Part shown: piece after piece, positions 43,981 through 52,614 of the stretch
Layout of the letters: every line of letters starts with the position of its first letter
Position numbering within the stretch: the stretch's first letter is position 1
Assembly: GCF_041346945.1 (NCBI RefSeq)
Contig: NZ_CP166850.1
Coordinates: forward strand, 1,984,001-2,048,000
Source: Amycolatopsis sp. cg9
Lineage (GTDB): Bacteria; Actinomycetota; Actinomycetes; Mycobacteriales; Pseudonocardiaceae
Length of the DNA: 64,000 nt
Reading direction: 5' to 3'
The notes under the pieces: model-generated
Database searches by the model: none
What the model was told of the DNA's origin: nothing
Seen by the model: the letters and a program-made list of their open reading frames with translations, nothing else
Made by a program: the position numbers and the translations under genes

Positions 43981-45780
43981 ATGTACGTACTGGGCATCAG
44001 CCGGGTGCACGACTCGGCGGCGGCACTCGTGCGCGACGGCGAGATCATCGCGTTCGCCGAGGAGGAGCGCTTCACCCGGGTCAAGCACGACGGCGGCTTC
44101 CCCGCCGAGGCCATCAAGTTCTGCCTGGAGCGCGCCGAGATCACCCTGGCCGACGTCGACCACGTCGCCTACTACTGGCAGCGCTGGAAGGAGGGCATCC
44201 ACGCGGCCAAGGTGTTCGCGCGGTACTTTCCCGGCACCCTCGACGTCTTCCGCAACGCCAACGGCGACGAAGGCGGCAAGTCGGCGGGCATGGTCGACAC
44301 CTTCCTCACCGGCGGCGGCCAGGGCCACGACGACTACCACGTGGGCGGCGCGGTCCTGGCGCACATCAAGCGGTCCTACACGCTGGCGAACGACGTCAAA
44401 GCGGCCGTCGGCTGGACCGGGCCGACGAAGTTCAAGACCCACCTGGTCGACCACCACCGCGCGCACGCGGCCAGCGGCTACTTCATCTCGCCGTGGGACG
44501 AGTCGGCCGTGCTCACCTTCGACGGCATCGGCAGCGACGGCACGGCGACCTACCTCGCGCACGGGAGCGGCAACCGGATCGTCGACCTGCGCCGGATCAA
44601 GTTCCCGCACTCGCTCGGCGCGATGTACGCGGGCGTCACGGGCTACCTCGGCTTCTACCCGACCCGCGACGAAGGCAAGATCATGGGACTCGCGCCGCTG
44701 GGCGAGGACACCTACGTCGACGCGTTCAAGCAGCTCATCCACCTCGACGACGACGGCGGCTTCGAGCTGGACCTGAGCTGGTTCGGCCACCACCGCACCG
44801 GCAAGCACGTGATGGCGAAGAAGTTCACCGACGCGTTCGGCCCGGCGCGGCCGAAAACCCGGGTCACGGCTTCGAACCCGGTGCCCCAGCACTATTGCGA
44901 CATCGCGTACGCCCTGCAGGTGACGCTCGAGGAAGCGGGCCTGCACCTGGCGCGGTGGCTGCAGCGCGAGACCGGTTCGAAGCGCTTGTGCGTCGCCGGC
45001 GGGGTGGCTTTGAACAGCGTCATGAACGGGCGGATCCTGCTGGAAACGCCGTTCGAGGACTTCTTCGCCCAGCCCGCGGCGGCCGACGACGGCTGCGCGC
45101 TCGGCGCCGCGCTCGACGTGTCGGTCGCCAAGTACGGCAAACCGCGCCCGCGCGACGGCTACACCTACACCGGCCCGGACTACACCGAGGCCGAGATGGA
45201 ACTGGCCTTGCAGGACGCCGGCGTCGAGTACACCCGCGTCGACGACATCGCAGCGCACACCGCCGCCAAGATCGCCGACGGCAAGATCGTCGGCTGGGTG
45301 CAGGGCCGGATGGAGTGCGGGCCGCGCGCGCTCGGCAACCGGTCGCTCGTCGCCGACCCGCGCGACCCGGAGTCGAAGACGCGGATGAACGAGAAGGTGA
45401 AGCACCGCGAGGCGTTCCGGCCGTTCGCGCCGTCGTGCCTGGCGGAGCGGGCGGGCGAGTACTTCGTCAGCGACTACCCGTCGCCGGTGATGCTGCTGGT
45501 GTTCGACGTCCTGCCGGACAAGCGCGCCGAGGTTCCGGCGATCACGCACGTCGACGGCACCGCGCGGGTGCAGACTGTCAGCCGTGCGGACAACCCGCTG
45601 TACTACCGGATGATCAGCGAGTTCGAGAAGCTGACCGGGGTGCCGATGGTCGTCAACACCTCGTTCAACGACAACAACGAGCCGATCGTGGCCAGCCCGG
45701 CCGACGCGATCGCGTGCTACCTGAAGACCGACGTCGACGCGCTGGCCCTCGGACCGTTCTGGGTGGAGAAGGAACTGTGA
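43981..45780 (+). CDS. O-carbamoyltransferase (NodU/CmcH/TobZ family)
   Basis: This 599-residue two-domain enzyme transfers a carbamoyl group from carbamoyl phosphate, through carbamoyl-AMP, to a hydroxyl group, usually on a sugar. The Kae1-like N-terminal domain has ISRVHDSAAALVRDGEIIAFAEEERFTRVKHD, the metal-binding VDHHRAHAASGYF and LTFDGIGSDG. The YrdC-like C-terminal part has GRMECGPRALGNRSLVADPRD and FRPFAPSCLAER. The length matches TobZ/NodU. GGAGGA precedes the ATG. The sugar acceptor is probably the product of the operon's GT2. Confidence 0.93.
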   Translation: MYVLGISRVHDSAAALVRDGEIIAFAEEERFTRVKHDGGFPAEAIKFCLERAEITLADVDHVAYYWQRWKEGIHAAKVFARYFPGTLDVFRNANGDEGGKSAGMVDTFLTGGGQGHDDYHVGGAVLAHIKRSYTLANDVKAAVGWTGPTKFKTHLVDHHRAHAASGYFISPWDESAVLTFDGIGSDGTATYLAHGSGNRIVDLRRIKFPHSLGAMYAGVTGYLGFYPTRDEGKIMGLAPLGEDTYVDAFKQLIHLDDDGGFELDLSWFGHHRTGKHVMAKKFTDAFGPARPKTRVTASNPVPQHYCDIAYALQVTLEEAGLHLARWLQRETGSKRLCVAGGVALNSVMNGRILLETPFEDFFAQPAAADDGCALGAALDVSVAKYGKPRPRDGYTYTGPDYTEAEMELALQDAGVEYTRVDDIAAHTAAKIADGKIVGWVQGRMECGPRALGNRSLVADPRDPESKTRMNEKVKHREAFRPFAPSCLAERAGEYFVSDYPSPVMLLVFDVLPDKRAEVPAITHVDGTARVQTVSRADNPLYYRMISEFEKLTGVPMVVNTSFNDNNEPIVASPADAIACYLKTDVDALALGPFWVEKEL

Positions 45781-46469
45781 CGCTCTTGGAATCACCCGGC
45801 CTGGTCGCCGCCCTGTACCGGCGGCGGCAGTGGCTGTGGCTGGTCGCCGCCGTCCCGGCGGTGGTCACCACACTGCTGATCATGGTGGTGCTGCCGCCGG
45901 ACCAGACCCTGGACAACGTCGGTGACTGGGCGTTCAAGCTGTGCCCGTTCGTCTTCGCGGTGCTGACGGTGTCGCTGTTCCCGCGCGGGCGCTTCGGACC
46001 GGCGCTGATCGTGTTCGCCGTCTTCGTGTACATGTCCTATTTGGACACCGAGCTGGTGATGCGGGTGCAGGACTTCGCGCGCTCACCCGACCAGGACTTC
46101 CAGCCGGTGTACCAGTTCGAGCTGTTCGTGACGACGTTCATCGTGTTGTTCGCGCTGCTGGCCTACCGCCTCGGCGGCGGCCGGACGGCGAACGTGCTGA
46201 AGGTCGGGATCGCGTCGATCCTGGTGGTCATCTCGGGCGTGAACGACCTGACGTTCTGGGCGCTCAACGACGTCTGGGCGGCGGGTTCGAAGCCGACCGA
46301 GCTGAAGTGGGCGTCGCACATGATCGTGTTCCTCGGCGGGCCGCCGAGCGTGCCGGCCGCGGTGGCGTTCATGGCCGTGCACCTGGTGCTGGCCGCGATC
46401 GTGGTCTGGCTGCCGGTGGGCCGGTGGGTCTCGGTCAGAGTCCGCGGTTCACGGCCTGGAGCTTCGTGA
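45777..46469 (+). CDS. Polytopic membrane protein of unknown function
   Basis: This 230-residue protein has about six TM segments (near 19-41, 51-66, 72-87, 112-131, 140-157 and 185-212). Loops carry conserved-looking DNVGDWAFK, FARSPDQDFQPVY and NDLTFWALNDVWAAGSKPTELKWAS. It resembles no family I can name; the acidic and aromatic loop residues could form an external binding or transfer site. GTG 45777 overlaps the carbamoyltransferase stop by four bases, so it is the fifth gene of the operon. Its end overlaps the convergent TIGR03085 gene by 35 bases. Confidence 0.8.
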   Translation: MTLLESPGLVAALYRRRQWLWLVAAVPAVVTTLLIMVVLPPDQTLDNVGDWAFKLCPFVFAVLTVSLFPRGRFGPALIVFAVFVYMSYLDTELVMRVQDFARSPDQDFQPVYQFELFVTTFIVLFALLAYRLGGGRTANVLKVGIASILVVISGVNDLTFWALNDVWAAGSKPTELKWASHMIVFLGGPPSVPAAVAFMAVHLVLAAIVVWLPVGRWVSVRVRGSRPGAS

Positions 46470-47061
46470 CGGCGGCCGCGTCGCCCTCGAAGTCGAGCCG
46501 CACGGCGTCGCGGCCGAACACGAACAGCAGCAGGTCGATCGGGTCGCCGACGACGGTGACGGGATCGGGCCCGGTCTTGACGGCGGCTTCCTGCCCGGTG
46601 CGGGTCCGGAGGGTGACGCCGACGGGCGCCTTGCGGAGGTTGAGCTTGGCGGCTTGCTTCGCCGACTTCCAGGCGGCGGCGTCCCGGGTGCCGTCGGCGG
46701 GCCGCGGCTCCCAGCCGGGCTGGGCCCGCCGGACGTCCTCGTGGTGGACGAGGAACTCGGCGGTGTTGGTGAGCTCGTCGAGCGGGCCGATGGCGGTGGG
46801 CCAGAACTTCGCCGGACCCTTGCGCACCTGCTCGACGAGGGTGCCCCAGGGCTTGGCGGCGTAGCGGTCCTGCACCTTCTGCGTGTACCCGGCGAGCGCG
46901 GGCACCACGATCCCCGGCGCGGCGTCCGGCCGGTGCTCGCGCACGACGAGGTGCGCGGCGAGATCGCGCGTCGTCCACCCTTCGCACAACGTCGGCGCGT
47001 CGGGCCCGAGGTCGTGGAGGAGGGAGCTCAAGGCCTGGCGTTCGTCAGCAGCGACACCCAT
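46435..47061 (-). CDS. TIGR03085-family metal-binding protein (mycothiol-transferase fold)
   Basis: This 208-residue protein of the DinB/MDMPI superfamily starts with ADERQALSSLLHDLGPDAPTLCEGWTTRDLAAHLVVREHRPD, which supplies the first metal His. EFLVHHEDVRRAQPGW carries the other histidines. This is the actinobacterial TIGR03085 pattern. Related members use mycothiol to isomerise maleylpyruvate or conjugate toxins; this one's substrate is not known. I start at ATG 47061 because the family begins with this helix. Confidence 0.88.
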   Translation of the reverse strand: MGVAADERQALSSLLHDLGPDAPTLCEGWTTRDLAAHLVVREHRPDAAPGIVVPALAGYTQKVQDRYAAKPWGTLVEQVRKGPAKFWPTAIGPLDELTNTAEFLVHHEDVRRAQPGWEPRPADGTRDAAAWKSAKQAAKLNLRKAPVGVTLRTRTGQEAAVKTGPDPVTVVGDPIDLLLFVFGRDAVRLDFEGDAAAVTKLQAVNRGL

Positions 47062-47134
47062 GTGGTCGACGTTACTCGCCGGTACGCGCGCTGGCGACGG
47101 GAAGAGACGGCGGGCACGTGTCGTTGATCCAACC

Positions 47135-48196
47135 GTGAGCCGACTCTTCAGCCCGATCACCGTCCGCGGCCTGACCCTGCCGAACCGCGCCTGGGTGTCG
47201 CCGATGTGCCAGTACTCCGCCGCCGACGGCGTCCCGGACGACTGGCACCTCGTGCACCTCGGCCAGTTCGCCACCGGCGGGGCCGGGCTCGTCATGACCG
47301 AAGCGACCGCCGTCACCCCCGAAGGCCGGATCAGTCCGCAGGACACCGGCATCTGGAGCGACGAGCACGCCCGCGCCTGGCGCCGGATCGTCGACTTCGT
47401 GCACAGCCAGGACACCGCGATCGGCATGCAGCTCGCCCACGCCGGCCGCAAGGGCTCCACGCACCGGCCGTGGGAAGGACCCGGCAGCGTCCCGCCCGAA
47501 GCGGGCGGCTGGCAGAGCGTCGGTCCGTCCGCGACGGCGTTCGGCGAGTACGCCACCCCGCGCGAGCTGACCACCGACGAGGTCGCCGCGCTCCCCGAAG
47601 CCTTCGCCGAGGCGGCCCAGCGGGCGGAAACCGCCGGCTTCGACGTCCTCGAGCTGCACTTCGCCCACGGCTACCTGGTGCACCAGTTCCTGTCCCCGCT
47701 GTCCAACTCCCGCACCGACCGCTACGGCGGCGACTTCGAGGGCCGTACCCGGCTGGCGCTGGAGATCGCCGACGCGGTGCGGGCGCGGACCGGCCTCCCC
47801 CTCTTCGCGCGGCTCTCGGCGACCGACTGGACCGACGGCGGCTGGACCGTCGACGAGTCCGTCCGGCTCGCGAAGCTGCTGGCCGAGCGCGGTGTCGACC
47901 TCATCGACACGTCGAGCGGCGGCAACACCCCGAACCCGGACATCCCCGTCGGCCCCGGCTACCAGGTGCCCTTCGCCGAGCGGATCCGCACCGAAGCCGG
48001 CCTCCCGACCGGCGCGGTCGGCATGATCACCAACCCGCAGCAGGCCGAGGACATCATCGCCGGCGGCGAAGCGGACGTGGTCTTCCTCGCCCGCGCGCTG
48101 CTGCGCGACCCGCACTGGCCGCTCCGCGCGGCGAACGTCCTCGGCGCCGACGTGCGCTGGCCCGACCAGTACGCCCGCGCCAAGTCCTGGCACTAG
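47135..48196 (+). CDS. Old yellow enzyme-family NADH:flavin oxidoreductase (YqjM-like)
   Basis: This 353-residue FMN-dependent ene-reductase of the thermophilic-like class has the early SPMCQYSA motif, with Cys25 tuning FMN and Tyr27 at the substrate. The middle contains QLAHAGRKGST, ELHFAHGYLVHQFLSP and NSRTDRYGGDFEGR. These enzymes reduce activated C=C bonds of enones and electrophiles, mostly with NAD(P)H. GTG 47135 begins the typical SRLFSPITVRGLTLPNR leader. It ends in a CTAG shared with the stop codon of the convergent decarboxylase. Confidence 0.92.
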   Translation: MSRLFSPITVRGLTLPNRAWVSPMCQYSAADGVPDDWHLVHLGQFATGGAGLVMTEATAVTPEGRISPQDTGIWSDEHARAWRRIVDFVHSQDTAIGMQLAHAGRKGSTHRPWEGPGSVPPEAGGWQSVGPSATAFGEYATPRELTTDEVAALPEAFAEAAQRAETAGFDVLELHFAHGYLVHQFLSPLSNSRTDRYGGDFEGRTRLALEIADAVRARTGLPLFARLSATDWTDGGWTVDESVRLAKLLAERGVDLIDTSSGGNTPNPDIPVGPGYQVPFAERIRTEAGLPTGAVGMITNPQQAEDIIAGGEADVVFLARALLRDPHWPLRAANVLGADVRWPDQYARAKSWH

Positions 48197-49578
48197 TGGT
48201 GGAACGCGGTCGCCTTCGCAGGGTCCTTCGGGTGGCCGCCCTCCTTCGCCAGGTCCGGCACGACGCGGGCGAGGTCCGCCAGCAGCAGGTCCGCGAGGTC
48301 GTGCGTGAAGCCGTTGCGGACGACGATCCGCAGCACCGCCAGGTCCGTCCGGTGCTCCGGGAAGGTGTACGCGGGCACCAGCCAGCCCCGCTCGCGCAGG
48401 CGGCGTGACACGTCGAAGACGTCGAACCCCGCGTCCGGGCGGGTCGTGAACGCGAACACCGGCAGCTGGTCACCGCGGGTCAGCAGTTCGAAGGGACCCA
48501 GCGCGGCGATCCCCGACGACAGGTGCGTCGCGACGTCGCGCGAGGCCTGCTGGACCGCGCGGAAGCCGTCCCGGCCGAGCCGGACGAACGTGTAGTACTG
48601 CGCCGCGACCTCCGCGCCAGGGCGCGAGAAGTTCAGCGCGAACGTCGGCATGTCTCCGCCCAGGTAGTTGACGTTGAACACCAGCTCCGACGGCAGCGCG
48701 GCCCGCTCGCGCCAGAGCACCCAGCCGACACCCGGGTACACCAGGCCGTACTTGTGGCCGGAGGTGTTGATCGACGCCACGCGCGGCAGCCGGAAGTCCC
48801 ACTCCAGCTCGGGGTCGAGGAATGGCGCGATCATCGCGCCCGAAGCGCCGTCGACGTGCATCGGGACGTCCCAGCCGGTGCGCTCCTGCAGGGCGTCCAG
48901 CGCCGCGGCGATCTCGGCGACCGGCTCGTAGCTGCCGTCGAACGTCGAGCCGAGGATGGCCACCACGCCGATCGTGTTCTCGTCGCAGCGCGCGACGGCT
49001 TCCTCGGCCGAGAGGTGGTACCGGTCGCCATCCATCGGCACCAGCCGCGGCTCGACTTCCCAGTACTCGCAGAACTTCTCCCAGCAGACCTGGACGTTGA
49101 CGCCCATCACCAGGTTCGGCTTGCCGGTGCGGCCGAGCTTCGCCCAGCGCCGCTTCAACGCCATCCCGGCGAGCATGCACGCTTCCGACGAACCGGTCGT
49201 CGAGCAGCCCATGACGTCCGTGGGGTCGGGCGCGTGCCACAGGTCGGCGAGGATGTTCACGCAGCGCCGCTCCAGCTCGGCCGTCTGCGGGTACTCGTCC
49301 TTGTCGATCATGTTCTTGTCGACGCATTCGGCCATCAGCTCGCGCGCCTGCGGCTCCATCCACGTCGTGACGAACGTGGCGAGGTTGAGCCGAGCGTTGC
49401 CGTCGAGCATCAGCTCGTCGCGCACGAGCTGCAGCGCCGTGTCCGGCGGCAGCGAGTCGTCGCGCAGCTTGTCGTGCGGCATGACGAAGTCCGCCGCGAG
49501 CGCCGGGTTCGCCCCGGCGTAGAGCGGGTTCGTCCCGGCCGTGCGGTCGCGATCGGCTTTTCCCTGATGCAGGACCAT
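48193..49578 (-). CDS. gadB: Glutamate decarboxylase
   Basis: This 461-residue PLP enzyme converts glutamate to GABA and CO2, consuming a proton. HVDGASGA (241-248) holds the Asp that pairs with the pyridine nitrogen, and SGHKYG places the PLP lysine at 276, the same number as in E. coli GadB. The TGSSEACMLAG segment binds phosphate. The C-terminus has HH at the end, as in acid-responsive Gad proteins. ATG 49578 lacks a strong ribosome site; longer reading to 49674 is not homologous. Confidence 0.94.
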   Translation of the reverse strand: MVLHQGKADRDRTAGTNPLYAGANPALAADFVMPHDKLRDDSLPPDTALQLVRDELMLDGNARLNLATFVTTWMEPQARELMAECVDKNMIDKDEYPQTAELERRCVNILADLWHAPDPTDVMGCSTTGSSEACMLAGMALKRRWAKLGRTGKPNLVMGVNVQVCWEKFCEYWEVEPRLVPMDGDRYHLSAEEAVARCDENTIGVVAILGSTFDGSYEPVAEIAAALDALQERTGWDVPMHVDGASGAMIAPFLDPELEWDFRLPRVASINTSGHKYGLVYPGVGWVLWRERAALPSELVFNVNYLGGDMPTFALNFSRPGAEVAAQYYTFVRLGRDGFRAVQQASRDVATHLSSGIAALGPFELLTRGDQLPVFAFTTRPDAGFDVFDVSRRLRERGWLVPAYTFPEHRTDLAVLRIVVRNGFTHDLADLLLADLARVVPDLAKEGGHPKDPAKATAFHH

Positions 49579-49605
49579 GGCACCGAACGTACTTGCCCCC
49601 ACCGA

Positions 49606-49642
49606 CGAAAAAGGGCCGCTCCGCCGGAGAACGGCCCTTTCG
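49606..49642 (-). terminator. Terminator after dps
   Basis: Read leftward, AAAGGGCCG and CGGCCCTTT pair around a 13-base loop and are followed by TTTTT (plus-strand AAAAA at 49608-49612). It lies 11 bases beyond the dps stop and ahead of gadB. Confidence 0.75.
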
Positions 49643-49652
49643 TGGCGAAAAA

Positions 49653-50129
49653 TCAGGCCTGCTGGGCCTGCCACATCCAGTGCGCCTCTTCCAGCGCGCG
49701 GGTGATCTCGATCAGCAAGTCCTGCGTCACGAGGTCGCTCTTGTCGGTCTCGTCGATGCGCTTGCGCAGCCGCTCGATGAGCGCGGCGAGGATGTCCACG
49801 ATCGCCGCGACCGTCGACTCCACCGACTGCCAGTTGTCGGGGTACTCGGGCACGCCCGAGCTCTCGACGACGGTCTTCGCCTTGCCGTTCGGCGAAACAC
49901 CGATGGCGTTGGCGCGCTCGGCGACCTCGTCGACGTACTGGCGTGCGGTGCTGACCAGCTCGTCGAGCTGCAGGTGCGCGCTGCGGAAGTTCGACCCGAC
50001 GACGTTCCAGTGCGCCTGCTTCGCGATCAGGGAGAGGTCGACCAGGTCGACCAGCGTCGCCTGCAGGGCGTTGCCGGTGATCTCCTTGTCGGCCTCGGAA
50101 AGCGGGCTCTTGATCGGAGAGGTGCTCAT
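49653..50129 (-). CDS. dps: Dps-family DNA-binding ferritin-like protein
   Basis: This 158-residue four-helix protein forms a 12-mer that oxidises and stores iron and protects DNA. The inter-subunit ferroxidase ligands are visible in KQAHWNVVGSNFRSAHLQLDELV: first His at 40, then His, Asp and Glu on the next helix. The N-terminal tail is short and moderately basic. It follows ohr by 46 bases on the same strand, so both peroxide defences are likely cotranscribed. Confidence 0.93.
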   Translation of the reverse strand: MSTSPIKSPLSEADKEITGNALQATLVDLVDLSLIAKQAHWNVVGSNFRSAHLQLDELVSTARQYVDEVAERANAIGVSPNGKAKTVVESSGVPEYPDNWQSVESTVAAIVDILAALIERLRKRIDETDKSDLVTQDLLIEITRALEEAHWMWQAQQA

Positions 50130-50175
50130 CTGACGTGATCCTTTCCTCTGACTGGTTCGACGGCTGCGTTCGGGT

Positions 50176-50598
50176 TCAGACGGTGGCGGAGAGCGCGACC
50201 TCGATGTTGCCGCGGGTCGCGTTGGAGTAGGGGCAGACCTGGTGGGCCTGCTCGACCAGCTGGTCGGCCTGCGCCTGCTCGAGACCCGGCAGGGAGACGT
50301 TGAGCGCGACGCCGAGGCCGAAGCCGACCTCCTGCTTGAGCACGCTCACCTCCGCGGTCACCGTCGAGTCGTGGAGCTGGACCTTGGCCTGGCGGGCGAC
50401 CAGCTGCAGGGCGCTGTGGAAGCAGGCCGAGTAGCCGGCGGCGAAGAGCTGCTCGGGGTTGGTCTTGTCCCCGCCGGGGCCACCCATCTCCTTCGGGATG
50501 GCCAGCGACTCGTCGATGACGCCGTCCGACGAAGTGACCTCGCCGTTGCGGCCGTCGCCGCGCGCCGTCGCCACCGCCGTGTAGATCGCCTGACTCAT
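50176..50598 (-). CDS. ohr: Organic hydroperoxide resistance protein (Ohr/OsmC family)
   Basis: This 140-residue thiol peroxidase reduces organic hydroperoxides, usually with lipoylated partners. The peroxidatic Cys59 is in GYSACFHSAL and the resolving Cys122 in QVCPYSNATRGN, the standard Ohr pair. TSSDGVIDESLAIPKEMGGPGGDKTNPEQLFAAGY is family-typical. I start at ATG 50598, with AAGG upstream, because Ohr proteins begin at this point; an in-frame start lies at 50625. No OhrR gene is seen nearby. Confidence 0.94.
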   Translation of the reverse strand: MSQAIYTAVATARGDGRNGEVTSSDGVIDESLAIPKEMGGPGGDKTNPEQLFAAGYSACFHSALQLVARQAKVQLHDSTVTAEVSVLKQEVGFGLGVALNVSLPGLEQAQADQLVEQAHQVCPYSNATRGNIEVALSATV

Positions 50599-50732
50599 GC
50601 TCAGCCCGCCTTCTGTCCTGGACACTCCTCGACGAGCGTCTCACTGGGCACAACATCCCGCACCCGCGGAACGGTGCCCGCACATGGCAGGCGTCACGTA
50701 CATCGATTACCCGGGCGCACCCGGGCGAAACG

Positions 50733-51305
50733 TCATGCGGTGCGCGTCACCGCGAATTCGGCGACCTGGCGCCCGATCAGGCGAAGCGTCCGGACACTCT
50801 TCTCGTCCGAAGCGCCGCCGCCTTCGTCGAACTTGGTCTCGGCCGAGTTGATCGAACCACCCAGTGGGGTGGCCCAGCCGCGCAGCGCGTGCGTGATCGT
50901 GCGCAGCTGTTCGAGCGTGGTCACCGCGGCCTGCCAGCCGTACGCGACCGCGGCGAGGCCGACCGCGCGGCCGTCGAGGTAGGGGCGGCGGTCGTCACGC
51001 AGGTCCTCGACGTAGTCCAGCGCGTTCTTGACCAGGCCGGAGAGCGCGCCGTGGTAGCCGGGCGAGACGACGATGATCCCGTCCGCCTCGCGGATGGCTT
51101 CGACGAGCCGCGTGGCGCGTTCGTCGCGCTCCGGCACGCCCGCGTCGTAGAACGGGAGGACCAGGTCCGGGCCGGTCAGCAGCCGGGTCCGGACGCCGAC
51201 TTCGGCCGCGCCGCCGAGCGCGATCTGCAGCGCGCGTTCGGACTGGGAGCCCTCGCGGAGAGAGCCGCCGATCCCGAGCACGTTGAGCGTCCTGGCTGAA
51301 GTCAC
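50733..51305 (-). CDS. NADPH-dependent FMN reductase (flavodoxin fold)
   Basis: This 190-residue NAD(P)H:FMN or quinone reductase has GIGGSLREGSQSERAL (FMN phosphate loop), a VVSPGYHGALSGLVKNALDYV segment that contacts the isoalloxazine ring, and GWQAAVTTLEQLR later. It may supply reduced flavin to a monooxygenase or reduce quinones. GTG start. It is divergent from the esterase gene, with short palindromes between them. Confidence 0.92.
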   Translation of the reverse strand: MTSARTLNVLGIGGSLREGSQSERALQIALGGAAEVGVRTRLLTGPDLVLPFYDAGVPERDERATRLVEAIREADGIIVVSPGYHGALSGLVKNALDYVEDLRDDRRPYLDGRAVGLAAVAYGWQAAVTTLEQLRTITHALRGWATPLGGSINSAETKFDEGGGASDEKSVRTLRLIGRQVAEFAVTRTA

Positions 51306-51369
51306 GTTTTCCAGGCTAACCCCTCCACTTAACTGGAGGACCAGACTCTGGGACGGAGGTCCTGGTCAC

Positions 51370-51382
51370 AACTGGACCAGTT
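51370..51382. promoter_or_regulatory. AACTGGACCAGTT palindrome, candidate operator
   Basis: This is a perfect 6-1-6 palindrome 49 bases ahead of the esterase start. A related AACTGG-AGG-ACCAG half-repeat lies at 51331-51344. Both are in the divergent promoter region between the FMN reductase and esterase genes. Confidence 0.35.
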
Positions 51383-51431
51383 ACCTACTGACAAGTAACG
51401 TCCTGGGCGGCACCGACGCTCAGGAGGAACC

Positions 51432-52484
51432 ATGGCGATCCCGCTCCCGATCCGCGCCCAGGCGGCCGCGTCCCAGCTGGCGTTCTGGCTGCCCACGCCG
51501 GTCCGGCGCGCGGCGGCGGGCCGGACCGTCCGCATCGACGGCCAGGACCTGGCGCTCGACGCCCAGCTGCTGCTCCGGCTGCAGAAGATCGCCCGCGCGG
51601 AACTGGTGCGCGGCTCGGTCGAGCAGTCGCGGGCCCTGCTCGACGTCGGGCGGCACCTGGTCAGCGGCAAGCCGGTCGAGCCGGTCTCGGTGCGCGAGAT
51701 CGCCGTGCCGACCCCCGACGGCGACCTCCCTTCGACGCTCTACACGCCGGTCGGGCTGCCCGAGAAGTCCCCGCTGCTGGTGTTCTTCCACGGCGGCGGC
51801 TGGGTGATCGGCACCCGCGCGAGCCACGACAACGCCTGCCGCTTCCTGGCCAAGCACGCCGGCGTGCGGGTGCTGTCGATCGAGTACCGGCTGGCCCCGG
51901 AGTTCCCGTTCCCGGCGGCGGCGGACGACGCGCTGGCGGCGTTCGACTACGCGGTGGCGAAGGCGGGCGACCTCGGCGCCGACCCGGCGCGCATCGCCGT
52001 CGGCGGGGACAGCGCGGGCGGCAACCTCGCCGCCGTGACCGCGCAGCAGGCGGTCAAGCGCGGCGGCCCGGCGCCCGCGTTCCAGCTGCTGATCTACCCC
52101 GCGACGGACTTCGCGCACCGGTACCGCTCGCAGGACCTGTTCGCCGAGGACCTGTTCCTGACCGACGTGCACATGAAGTGGTTCGAAGGCCACTACGTGC
52201 CGGCGGGCACCGACCTGACCGACCCGCGGCTCTCCCCGCTGCGCGCGGACGACCTGAGCGGCCTGCCGCCGGCCCTGGTCGTCACCGCCGGGTTCGACCC
52301 GCTGCGCGACGAGGGGGAGGCGTACGCGAAGAAGCTCGCGGACGCCGGGGTCGAGGTCGCGCTGCGGCGGCACGAGGACCTGATCCACGGGTTCATCAAC
52401 TTCACCGGCGTCGGCACGCGGTTCCGCGAGGCGCTCGCCGAAACGGCGGGCGCGCTGCGGCAGGGGTTGTCGAAACAGGGGTGA
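51432..52484 (+). CDS. HSL-type alpha/beta hydrolase (esterase/lipase)
   Basis: This 350-residue esterase of the hormone-sensitive lipase family has the oxyanion HGGGW motif (VFFHGGGWV), nucleophile Ser in GGDSAGGN, acid in GFDPLRDEG and His in DLIHGFINF. It should hydrolyse short-chain esters; the N-terminal 100 residues form a cap. GGAGGAAC precedes the ATG. The convergent secreted-protein gene follows beyond a strong hairpin. Confidence 0.92.
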   Translation: MAIPLPIRAQAAASQLAFWLPTPVRRAAAGRTVRIDGQDLALDAQLLLRLQKIARAELVRGSVEQSRALLDVGRHLVSGKPVEPVSVREIAVPTPDGDLPSTLYTPVGLPEKSPLLVFFHGGGWVIGTRASHDNACRFLAKHAGVRVLSIEYRLAPEFPFPAAADDALAAFDYAVAKAGDLGADPARIAVGGDSAGGNLAAVTAQQAVKRGGPAPAFQLLIYPATDFAHRYRSQDLFAEDLFLTDVHMKWFEGHYVPAGTDLTDPRLSPLRADDLSGLPPALVVTAGFDPLRDEGEAYAKKLADAGVEVALRRHEDLIHGFINFTGVGTRFREALAETAGALRQGLSKQG

Positions 52485-52547
52485 GGCCCGACCGGCCCGG
52501 TTCCCGCCCGCGGGCCGTCGGCTGAAACGCGGAAAAGCTGAAACGAA

Positions 52548-52590
52548 TCCGGAGCCCGGCGCGGAGAAATGTCCGCGGCCGGGCTCCGGA
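52548..52590. terminator. Bidirectional terminator between convergent genes
   Basis: TCCGGAGCCCGGC-GCGGA pairs with TCCGC-GGCCGGGCTCCGGA around GAAATG, with one bulged base. It lies between the esterase stop and the stop of the leftward secreted-protein gene. Confidence 0.85.
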
Positions 52591-52614
52591 TCCCCCTGTT
52601 TCCCGTGGCCGGAG

